Source of the DNA: Takifugu bimaculatus
Lineage: Eukaryota > Chordata > Actinopteri > Tetraodontiformes > Tetraodontidae
Length of the DNA stretch: 64,000 nt
NCBI GenBank assembly: GCA_004026145.2
Contig: CP034986.1
Coordinates: 1,172,255 to 1,236,254, forward strand
Direction: 5' to 3'
Position 1 is the first letter of the stretch. Every line of letters starts with the position of its first letter. The translations under genes and the position numbers were made by a program. The notes below the pieces were generated by a model. It searched no databases, was not told the origin of the DNA, and saw only the letters and a program-made list of their open reading frames with translations. Shown in pieces: positions 12,340 through 23,331 of the stretch.

Positions 12340-15300
12340 TTAATTCTGGGGGGGAGGCGGTGGAGGGGCGGGGGGCATAGCGAAGGGAGGCATCCCTGGT
12401 ACCCCCATTCCCATCATGGTGACAAAATTTGAAGGGTCCATGGGTGGAGGAGGCGGTGGTGGAGCGTACAACATGGCGCTTGAGCCGGGGGGAGGAGGAG
12501 GTGGTGGTGGCGGAGGAGCGCCGGGAGGCAGTGGCGGCTGGACGCCAGGAGGAGGCGGGACCATGGATGGCGGGGGCTGGGACCCGGAGGCTGCGGGCTG
12601 CTGAGGCTGCTGCCATGGCGGCAGGGTGGCAGAGCCCGGACTGGATGTGGTGGTCGTATCTGCGACAAAAGAAGGTGGCGTCAACTGGGCGCCGTCGCTT
12701 TCCCTAACAGATACACGATGGGATGAAGTTTTTTAGACTTACTTTGTTGCCAGGGCAACGGTGTAGATGTTGCCATGCTGCTGGTGGGGGGTGGAGGCGG
12801 AGGCTGCTGTTGCCATGGTGGCAAGGGTCCAGATGGGGGAGGAGGTGGCTGGTTACCCGGGGGAGGAGGCGGCGGGGGCATCATACTCACTGGAAGAGAC
12901 AGCAGACATGAGGCGTTACCATGACAGCGTTACCATGACAGCCCGCCATTTTGTTGGACAACACACTGAGGTGTAATTGCTCCGGCATGACTCGGGTTTA
13001 TTCGGACTTGTTTAACGTGTTCGTGGGGGTTTTAGAGCACTCTGATAGACACCATTTAAGCACTTAAACCTGAATATACGGGACAAAGATTGTTTTAAAC
13101 AATGAAGTATAAATAAGTACAGCACTGGCATATCTTAAATATCAGGATTCGTCTGTAGTTGTAACAGGAAGCTTTTAGCAGTGAACCATTTCAGGTACCC
13201 TCTTGTCCACTCCCATAGAGGAAAAAGTGAATGTTTGACAAAAACTAAACAAATGAAAAAAAAAATAATCCAAAAATGGGTTTTAGAGCTTAAAGAGACA
13301 CTGAGGAAATGCTGGTTTAACTTCTCAGGAATGATCCAAACCTGAGAGCGGGGGCCAACTCCCTAGCTCTTACCCATCGGATGTCCGTGAGGACCTGGAT
13401 TCTGGCCCATTGGAGGGGGCGGGGGCTGCATCCATGGTGGTGGCATGCCGTTGGGGTTGGGGGGCATTGGAGGGCCTCCCATGCTTGGCATCGGGGGAGG
13501 GTAGCTGTGAGGGCCTCCGGGGGCTCCGGGCATGCTGTGGTAGCTCCTGTTCTCAGCTGGGCTGGAATTCATCCAAGGAGGCCGGTTATGCTGCACAGAA
13601 CAAAGATACTCAGGCTTCAGTCGAGCTGGTTTCCCCCACAAGGTTATCGAGGCCACAACTGTGCCAGCTGACCATCGGCGCTTGGCTATTCGCTCCAGAC
13701 ACCCGAGGCCCCCCGCCCTGGCTGATGGAATGTCCTCCAGAGGTGGGGACCGGGGCCTCTCCCAGCTCGGCCATGAGGGACAGGTACTCCTTGTCCATAC
13801 GTGCCTTGTCCTGAGCCGACTGAGGGGGCTCGCTGCCAGGTGGTCTGTGTGCAGTAAATGAGCTACACACACACACACACACATAAGTGTATAGAACAAC
13901 ATAAATAAGGCTGCATCATATTAAAACAATGAAAAAGGTTTGACCCCCCCCCCCCACCTGGTGTATTTGCAGTCAGAGGAGATGTGTCCTGCTCCACCAC
14001 ACTTTGTACAGAGGGTGGTGTTGGTGATGCTTCGTGGTTCCGTGTTCTGCCATGGACGCAGGATCCTGCGGACACAATCACGCACACTCAGAATTCCACT
14101 GCGTTTCCCCTCCCTGACCGCCATAACGATGCCGACCTGTTGTCGTCCTCCCTGAGGGTCCCGTTGAGTCGGGCCAGCTCTCTCAGCTGCATCTTTCGGA
14201 GGTCGTTTTGATCCTCGGGTGTCTCGATGCCTTGTTTCAGGATGTTGCGGATCTGAACGCACACATTTGCCACCGTTATTGTGCCGTACGCGCTTGCGAT
14301 CTCAAAGCAAAACACACGCTTGGAGTCATTTATTATTGCGTGGCTCAAGAATCTGCTCAAGCGCCCACCTGCTCCACGGCTTTCTTCACATTTTCCATGG
14401 TGTTGGCTGTGACCAGGGCGTGCAGAGGCTCGTCTTCTCCTGGCAGCATCTGGCCGTCCTTCCGGCCGACCTTCCCCTCCTTTACGGAGCCTTTGCCCCG
14501 GATCATGATTTTGGCGCAACATTCCTTTTCAATGTTCTTCAGAGTATTGCCACTGGTAACAATATGAGGGGGGGGGGGGTGAATGGGGAGGCCTAAACAC
14601 AAAGTCGTATTCAATCTCGAAATGTAAGAGAGATAAAATCCGCTTACCGCGGCCCAATTAACAGGCCGACAAAATTGATCTCGGGATACTCGTCTTGGGG
14701 GATCATAACTTTGTCGCTAACTCTGGTGGCAGGAGGTCTAAAAAAAGAGGTTTAGACGCAATAATTACCCTTCTTTTGCAAAAAAGCTCAATAGGCATCA
14801 AGACGTCTGCCATCTTTTCAGTTGTTTTAAATTAGAAATTAATTTCTTGCTACAATCCGGTGCCTTTTTGTGAAATGCACATTACAGGACAGGTGGAATC
14901 CTACTTGTAGTCTGCGGGAGGCTTGAAGTCTGGGTTAAGCCCAACCATCTCAGTGATGAGAGAGTGACGCTCTTCCTCGATCTTTTTCCGCGTGCGATAT
15001 TCGCGCGTGTTCAGCCTCTTGCCTTCGCTGTTGTATATGGGCTCTGGAGAGGGGGACCTAAAAATGGCAGACAGAAGAGAACAAAGGCATCATTGATACC
15101 TCTCTTAACGTGCGGCCTCATCATTTCAGATATGCTACACGAGCTACCTAAAGCTAACCAAACAATTTGAATTCTTAAATGGGAACAATTTTAAAGAATT
15201 CCTAGAATAAATGTGTGTGAAAACTAAGACTACGTCTCTCAACCCCTGCAAAAGCAAACGTCTGCGCGGACATTTCAAACTCTGGGATACATTCTTTTAT

Positions 15301-18300
15301 ACAAGTACTGTCAAAAGCAATAGCTATATGCTATTACTGTATCCTGTGAGCCGTACGGGAGTGGGGGGACAAATCCGTGGCCACAACTAAACCTGCACAC
15401 TGGCTTGTTTGCTTAGAGAGAGAATTAAATAAACGAATAGCAAAAATTTGCAATCCTATGCAGAACCGTTGGCTTTGAGAGTTGCTTGGTGTTGATGTGG
15501 TGGAAGAGGTCCGTACCTCCCATTGGATGCTGAAAACCTGTGCTGCTGTGTTAAAGAGGCTCTGTGCTTAAAAAAGGGGGTTAGGTAGATTTGGGGTAAT
15601 TTGGGTTAGAGAAAAGGAATTATGATTAGATATCCATGTTTCCTATGCTCAAAAATCAAAGCATCACATCTTTGACCATATGCTGAGAAGTTTTCCCCTC
15701 TTAATACACATCCACCAGTGATGACCTGTAACACTCCTGGATGGTTCTGTCGCATTAGACCAATGAGAGATTAATCAAATGCTGCAACTCTGCCATTAGG
15801 TATAGAGGTTGCTCTGGAAACATCTGTTTATGAAGAGAAACTATAAGAAGGCAGATCTCTAGCTAGGAAAGGTCATCTTCACACACTCTTGAGACCAAGC
15901 CACTTCCTGTAGGAACAGATTATGATGCAATCTATGTTAACAGCTCGCCACGGTTCTTCCAGAATACATACACTTCTGGAACGTTTACTCCAAACCTCCA
16001 GAGGCCAAAAGGAAAACATACCCCTCCCCGTCTCTATAGATGGAAATATTTCATGACACATGATGGGAAAACCATAATGTGTAAAGAGCAGGACAAAGCC
16101 CAAGTCTACATCTCCCGGGGGCTAACTCATCAATGGCGAGTACGCTGTACCCCAGTCGGGTCAGCTAAAAACTTGAAACTCTAATAGAGCGTCTTTTTTT
16201 TTTTTTGCCATTTCAATTTTGAATTTTAAGGTTTATTATAACAAACCTGAAAATGATTTGTTAAATTTAAGTTACCAATAACCTGTTTCGGACAAATAAA
16301 GACAACCATCATGTATATGTTCATATATTCACACAGCATACTAAACAGAACACGAAACAGAAGCAGTGGGGCGAACCACATTTAGCGAAGGCTAGAGGAC
16401 TAAATTTGCACGTGACGCCACTTAAACACACAGAACAAAGGTTTTAGGCAGGTGTGGGGAAATGATGTAAGCAAAGAATGCTTACGCAAATACATTATTT
16501 CCGTCGTTTCAAAACACGTGGGAAAACTACTGACTAGAAAAATTTAATATAAATTTAAAATTTATATTTTGCAATGCTAAATTTGAAAGAGAATAAAAAA
16601 ATTTGCGATGCCAATGAAAAAGAAGCTATAAAAATACAACAACCCAAGTCTAAAAGCCATTATTTCCTGTTCACACTGCCTCAAATGCTGATGGTTAACG
16701 GTCGTAACGCGCTTTTGGCTAATGTGATAAGGGCTTAAGTGAAGGCATGGTCCCAACGGCGCTCTAGCTTTGACACCATCAAGCCTGGGGTGATACAAAT
16801 AGAAGAGGAACAACCTAAAACCAACAGAGTTCCTTTAAAACTGATGCTGTTTTAATAGCAAAGGGGAATCACAATAAGTATTCTTAGTTTATAGCATTTT
16901 CCACACCAGCCTAGAAGCTTTGCACAGTCCTGTGTGTAGATATAAACACACAGAATAATTAGCTCTTTCAGAGACTTGCTGAATGTTTAATGAAAAACTC
17001 AGCCATCATTATCAATATCTAGGTTAAATTATTCTGATGACTGTTCATTTCTACTCTGAGCAGTTTCTTATATTTTGCCACAGCTAAAATGTTTCACTAA
17101 ACAATATTTATCGTTTAGAATTAAAACATTTAATTCAAACTGCCTCTATTGTAAAGAACAAAGCTGCACTGGGAGAAACTGGCACAAGTTAAAACATAAC
17201 TGGTTTTAGACGTCCAAAGTAGATGGACGAGGCTATATTTCGAGGTATTTTGCAAGCCCTTCACTTGTTCTCAGTATTGCAAATGAAATGCAAGACGCTA
17301 CATAAATGGATAATAAAGAGTTGTGCTTATGTGTCCATTCAGTGCCATGAATGCACATTCCACTATGTCCGACTGTGTGTTTCCCCTAAACTACTCTAAA
17401 ATGACACAACTGTGTGCAACTATTTCCATTTCAAAAGTTGTACACAAGAACATGTGGATTTAATAAAAATGATTACGTGGCCTTACCTTGCACTTTTCTA
17501 TATACATTATAAGTCTTACATTTTACAAAGGATCCTTACAACTACATCTGTTGAATTGGTTTTTTTTCCCCTCAACAATTTCAATGTAATATGATTAACA
17601 AACAAATGGAATCATCAGCAGTCTCTGAGAGATTCTCAAACATAATGAAATATTTTTATATTTTCTATCACTAGGTTTTCAAACTGTTAACATTTTAAAA
17701 ATTGACTATATCAAGCAATATTACTTAATTTAGGCTAAAAAATGAAGCTACTGAATTAACAATTTTCTTCAAGAAGGTAGAGAAAGTGTTACTGTTCATG
17801 GGTTTAATCATTTTCCAACCTGTCCTCAGGGTTAACAGGGATTCCCAGGTCTCCTGTACGCAGTTTACGAGTCAGGTCTTCGATCTGCAGTTGAACTGGA
17901 AGAATTCAGGTTAGGAAAGAAAAACAAGGATGGAGAGAAGTTTGGTTACCACAACAAGAATAGAGAGACAATGCTCTACATACGAGAGCATCATCTCATG
18001 GTTGACTGTCTAAAATAAAAAGGAAAAGCAAATTGCACCATTTTTTCAACTAACACAGCACTTATCTAAAGATGACACTTTAACAATTAAACTATTAGAA
18101 TATGTCGATCAGGCATCACATTACGACAGGCTGGAGTGAACACTCAACGTCTCTATTGTGGCACCTGGAATACAGGTGGCCATAAATTAACAGTGCATCT
18201 TCAAATTTGATGTTTTAAGAGCAGGAGAATCATGGAAGAAGCAGCTGGGCCATCATCTTCTACATCAAATGGAACCCAGGGCTGTTTTAGCAGCAAAAGG

Positions 18301-21300
18301 GGGGCCAATAATACAACAGAAGTAGACATAATGTAATGCCTGGCCGCTTGCTCTAACTTGATTAGGGACTAAATAATCAGAAAACATCAAGACATTTTTA
18401 GACCACTTGTCCCAAAACTAAGGCAAATCAGAACTCAGTCATGGCAGCAAAAAACAGAGCAGATTGAGTAAAATATAACAAATCCCCCCCAACTCTACCC
18501 TAATTCCAATTTAGTTCATCATGAATGAAATCCTTGTGCCGTTTACGATATTGTTTCTTTACATTTGTGTATCGATAGAGCGATATAGATTGATAAATGG
18601 ACAAAAGTATTGGGACCACTCGGTAATGACGTCGACACATCTTGAAAGGCTTCCCACGAGACCTTGGAGCGTCTCCCTTGGAACCGTAGAAAGACGTGCC
18701 AATTTTCTTTGGAAGTCGGGCACAAATGTTACTCCTCATTTCAGGACTTCCCAACTCTTCCGCAACATCTTAACTTTACCCCTCCGACGCCAGCATTCAC
18801 CGGATTGATTGGACAGTCCAGAGAACACAGCTCCGACGCTCCACAGTCCACGGCGTGCTTTAAAACGCACCACCCGATATTTGGGCGACCTTGGCAATGC
18901 TAGGTGTGCTTGCAGCTGCTCGGCCATGTAAACGTGTTCCTTAAAGCTCCTGCGGCATAGCTCTCATGCTTGTGTTAATGTCAGTGGAGGTTGGGAACAC
19001 GCCAGTTATGTAATCAGCGCCGTACATCTTTGCAGCTGCCTCATTTACGTCGTCTTCTCCTTGTTCTTCTGTGCGCGGTCCATTTCGTTTCACAAATGTT
19101 TGCAGGCGGAGAATGCAAATACGTGACGATAAACACACCTGTGGCAACAGGTCCGACTGAGACATCTGTATGCAATGGTCAACAGGCGTGGCCAAATACT
19201 TTTGTCCATAAAGAGGGGATTTCACGTGTTTTCAGCTGCTCAAATCAGACTGAGAAAAACCTTTGAAGGTTTGTAGACTGCCAAAATCAGAGAGAAGTAG
19301 GAAAAGGTTTGGGGAAAGGAGGCGGTTCTTTAGCCAAGCTACACCAGACTTTAGATAACGTTCCAATTTGTTCTGTACATTTCTTCTCAGATAAATGAAA
19401 TGCTGATATTGGCAGTGCTTAACTAATTTTCTTGGACAGCCAAAAACACGGCAGTAATGAGCCATTTTTCAGGATGACATCTGAAATCTAAAATTGCGAG
19501 TGCAAAGTTGGTGCCGGCTTTCTGATTGAAATGCGCTACAATGTCCTCAAAGACTTTGAATAATCAACAGCCAAACCATTGTATTTATTTGAATAAAATG
19601 TGAATCCGGTCACATTTTATTCCACAGATCTAACTCTGGGAGGTTGCAATGACAGATAAATGCATCTCGTAGGCAATGGAAAAAGAATACATTAGTCACC
19701 AAATGCATATTAGGAACGCTGTAACAATATACACTATAAAATACATTTAATCTTACAATAGTTCACTTTGGGTTGCTTTACAGAATCTATCAGGTCGGTG
19801 AAGAAAATGTTAAGTGAGATGAATGCAAATCATTATATACCAAAATGCCATGACACCAAAAATTATGTCCGATAGTGAAGGAACAAAACCTTCCCGATAC
19901 GGGCCAACAATATAATATGCTGCCGCTACTACATTGCTGCTGCTGTAAGGCAGTTGAGTTAAAAAGCATTAAGACAATATTGGATAACTGCATCATGAAC
20001 CATCACAAACATATATGGACTTTAGAAATTGGGACATTGTGGGTCACAGCACTACAGATAGGAACAGGATTACACTTATAGGAATGAAAAAATAACAGCA
20101 GTTATCAACAACTCAACACAACTAGTAGCTAGCAGAGGCCATCTAGTCAATGTTTTCATTACCAGCTGATCTGCCACAGTAAAACCAGTTAAGTTCAAAT
20201 AGTTAATCATCAGAACTTTACCTATATAGGCTCTCTCTTGATCCCGGGTCAACCCAGGGGGAATGACTGTGGGCATGCCTGGTATAACCGTCTTTTGGTC
20301 AGGCGTCTCACTGCTCCAGCGGCTCTTTTTCCTTTGCTTCTTCTGACCAAAATCTGCAGGAATAGAAGGGGAAGGGGGATTGATGTACATCCATCCCGCC
20401 ACATGAAACACAGCAACAGAAATTGGAACTAGAAAACAGCCTCCAGGAAAACCACCAATGAAAGTGAACAGAGCAACAGCTGCTGTCTCACCTGTATCAA
20501 ATGGAATCTAAAACCAAGTAGTTGACTGAAAACTCGAACCTCAAGTGGCGAGTTTGGCATTAACTGTCTTCGTTTTGACTTCCGGGTTCAGAAAGTTAAC
20601 ACAGGGAAAGGTTACACTGTGATAGGAACCCAATTGAGGGACATTTCGGGACAACATAATGGCTACCAGGACAAGAGAGATGGCGCTAAATATTTCAAGC
20701 AAACAAAGAACAACCGTCCTCCTCAGAATTTCTTTTACTTCACTTCTACTTAGAGCTTAGAAATGACTTAAGTAGAACATAAAGAGTCCCGTCTGAGCAT
20801 AAATACTAAATATACGTTGAACCACTGCGTTATATTGTCGTCTTAAACTTCTTAAACTACTCAACAGAAACAAACGTTTGCCCGACTTCCTTTTACTCCC
20901 GACACAATGTGCCTTTGTGTGACATGTGGTTGAGCAAAATGGACATGCAAATGTGGTGAGCACTACTTTCTTTTATAACCAACCTTTGCACCATTGATAT
21001 GGGGCCTCGGGCTGTTGCTACTTAGCCACTGGCAGTTAGCATGATGAATGCTAACGCGCTGACAGGCCTGACTTCCCCGACATTGAGCTAACTTACCTGG
21101 TTTGGCCACCGCACCACCGGGAGCTTGTTGTGGAACGGCTGAAAAGCCCGGCCCTGGGGCAAACTGGTGCGACTGAAGAGATGGGTTCGGTATCGGGGGC
21201 TGGAAACCTTGCAGCGACGGAAATGTTGCAGGGGGCCCAGGTGCGGGCATCAAGCCATTACCCGCACCAGGCCCAGCGTCGAATCCCCGCTTCGCGCCGA

Positions 21301-21349
21301 TACTTGGATGCAACTTCCCCAAAGGAGTTGCATTTGCTCCTGTGGCCAT
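12340..21349 (-). CDS. sf1: Splicing factor 1 / branch-point-binding protein (12 coding exons)
   Basis: Nuclear KH protein that recognises the intron branch point and hands over to U2AF. Exons in gene order: 21097-21349, 20222-20353, 17820-17895, 14905-15057, 14648-14737, 14369-14552, 14137-14252, 13958-14065, 13673-13844, 13374-13590, 12743-12889, 12340-12659. These total 1968 bp, or 655 aa. Visible parts: start MATGANATPLGKLHPS; a U2AF-ligand motif KKQRKKSRW (exon 2); SPSP (start of exon 4); the KH-QUA2 domain with GLLIGPRGNTLKNIEKE and KIMIRGKGSVKEGK (exons 5-7); a CCHC knuckle CTKCGGAGHISSDC (exon 8); and a long proline-rich tail ending PPPPPPQN. Every splice phase closes. The exon 9 donor (ATG|GTCAGC at 13673) is the least certain. 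Exon 1 is of the long type, with about 75 aa between ATPL and the U2AF-binding motif. Confidence 0.95.
15058..17819 (-). other. sf1: sf1 intron 3
   Basis: Largest sf1 intron, 2.76 kb. It is AT-rich, with no recognisable exon, RNA gene or intact transposon. Confidence 0.7.
18262..18348. repeat. Fragment of a fish interspersed repeat
   Basis: GCTGTTTTAGCAGCAAAAGG followed by CATAATGTAATGCCTGGCCG resembles the end of a repeat common in fish genomes (GCTGTTTTGGCGGCAAAAGG ... CATAATGTTATGGCTGATCG). It lies in sf1 intron 2. The match is from memory of the consensus. Confidence 0.4.
18597..19209. mobile_element. Non-autonomous DNA transposon with terminal inverted repeats
   Basis: The element begins ATGGACAAAAGTATTGGGAC and ends CCAAATACTTTTGTCCAT. 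The two ends are inverted copies of each other over about 17 positions with one mismatch. It is about 613 bp and has no transposase ORF. The interior (CCAGAGAACACAGCTCC and GCTCCACAGTCCAC-like stretches) matches a repeat seen in many teleosts. It sits in sf1 intron 2, between exons 17820-17895 and 20222-20353. No clear target-site duplication could be assigned. Confidence 0.65.
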
Positions 21350-21498
21350 TTTCGGTTTCCAAAAATGCCCGTTCCTCTGTAAATAAGTCGATCCGGGTAT
21401 ATGCTTATTAAATAAATATATCACGGGAGATCCAACACACTTTCACGTTGTTGCAGTCAAAATGGCGACAGGCATTTAGCCACAAAGGGAAACGGGAA

Positions 21499-21506
21499 TG
21501 ACGTCA
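21499..21506. promoter_or_regulatory. sf1: CRE palindrome in the sf1 promoter
   Basis: A perfect TGACGTCA lies 150 bp upstream of the sf1 ATG. An inverted CCAAT box (ATTGG) and an ETS-like ACTTCCG follow within the next 60 bp. Together they look like a TATA-less housekeeping promoter. Confidence 0.55.
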
Positions 21507-22040
21507 CGGCCGAATAGAGGAATTCTATTAGTTGAGTCTTCTCATTGGTCGCGATCACTTCCGCGTTCTGAATCGATTAAAAGCGAATTTAATTCGTTTT
21601 AATCGTGCAAACAAGGCGGACCTCACGCACTGGAGTTAAATTTCACGCCGCAGCACCAAATAAAAATATTGAAACTAAACTCGGATTTCAATCAAAAGGC
21701 AACGTTTTCGAAAAGAAAGTAATTCTGCTTATAGATCTGATATACTAATGATCGAGTGTTAGCAAGCTCAAACTAGTCTTAATGGTGTTTCTAACTACCA
21801 AGGAGGTTACGTTACAGCTGGCGTTTGTTGCCGTTCATCGGCATGACGTATCACTAATAACTAAAGTTATCAACGTATTTGTAGTTAAACTCAGAAAAAG
21901 TCCCCAGGTGGCCAAAGAAAATGCGTTTCAATTCTGGCGATGTTCCAGATACAAAAGGAGCTTTGACCTTTGATCATCCAAAAGGTTAGAGTAATGTGGC
22001 TTTGCTCACAAAGCAACATGATGATGGTAAATTTGATGCT

Positions 22041-22290
22041 TGGTTCTTCAAGGTCTCGCTGAGAGAGGTTGTTGAAACACTGAATCATCTTCTAGTTTCT
22101 TCCTACAACCTAAAATAGGCCCTCAGCTAGACCTTGAACTAATCATCTATTCCCACTTCAAACGTGGCCATAATCCAGTTTACAATAAAAACACACCATT
22201 AATTGAAAATTCTGTTAAAATTCATGAGGCAGAGCACACATGTTCACCTTTAAAAGCTGTGTTCTGATTAAATGCAATAAATTTAGGTGA
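22041..22290 (-). pseudogene. Decayed partial copy of an rbm4 exon-intron junction
   Basis: This segment aligns with 24751-24995, the start of the intron of the next rbm4 gene plus the end of its RRM exon. Shared blocks include TGGTTCTTCAAGGTCT, CCCTCAGCTAG, GAAAATTCTGTTAAAATTCATGA and the exon end with splice donor, TTCACCTTTAAAAGCTGTGTT. Six exon bases are missing in the copy and the rest of the exon is not recognisable, so it cannot code. It is best read as the remnant of a third tandem rbm4 copy, or of a local duplication. Confidence 0.7.
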
Positions 22291-23331
22291 TGTTTCTCTT
22301 TCCAAAGGGACTTTTACCTTAAAGGTCAAAAGTTAAGTGAGTTTGACCGTAAAGCAACCTGAGTTTTGTAACCTTGTATTGTGTCTATTTACCCACGTAT
22401 ACTATACTACAGGTGTGTCACAATGTGGGAAAATGAGCGGTCTGTCCTCTATCTTCTTTTCCCTAGTTTTGCAAGTAGCAACTTTGAATTTTGGATATTT
22501 GATCTTTTCCTTTTTACCCCACAATTGATTAAAAAAGAAACAATCTGTTTTCAGACAGAATTTAATTTTGAACCAATTAGAAATAAAGAAATCACAATCA
22601 GGTACACAGGAAACAATTTGCTCAAGGTGTGAAGCTATAGATTTTACATTAGTTATTACCCTTTATCAAAATAAATGACCTACCTGACACACAGAAAACA
22701 AATCTTTGCCAATTCTGACAAACCAAACATCAGATGTTTTTTTGTTGTTTTTTTTCATTGTGATCATGTGCTATGTTGCCATGTTTATATAACAATGTGA
22801 GAAAGTATAGAAGATTTAAACTAGTTTTGCCACTGCAGATATTTTGCAAAACTGAACAAATGCAATTACATAAAAATAAACAGTATTATGCTGGAAGCAG
22901 CTACTAAATGTATGACATGTAATCACTTTAAGACTAACCTTTAAAGCATGCACCATGCAATAAAACATGTTTCAAGCTGAAGTAGTGCATAATCTGACTT
23001 CACTTGGAGAACAATTATGTTTTTACATGATGGGCAGACATTGAGTCAAGAATGTCTGCACTGCCCCATGGAGGCTGTCATCTTTGATCTGCAGGATTAC
23101 TAAAATGTAACTGGAAAATTAAAAGATGTTTTCATGAAAATTTTACTGCCTTTAAAGGTTGTTTTTTTTTGCAGGGACAACATGAACACTGAAACCTACT
23201 ATTTTGCAGTCACTTACCCATTTACTCATATGAAAGCTGATGTCTGCCTTTAACATTACCAAAAACAAGTTTCTATGATACAAAGACTACTCTTTCCACT
23301 GCATGAGACATCTAACTGGGTAAAATAAAGA
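22291..23331 (-). other. rbm4: 3' UTR and flank of the first rbm4 gene
   Basis: AT-rich DNA after the rbm4 stop codon at 23332. No strong AATAAA was found on the minus strand, so the transcript end is unknown. No other coding potential was seen. Confidence 0.5.

Noticed and set aside
12416..12707. Glycine-rich plus-strand ORFs
   Set aside because: Exact antisense of the proline-rich tail exon of sf1; no signals of their own.
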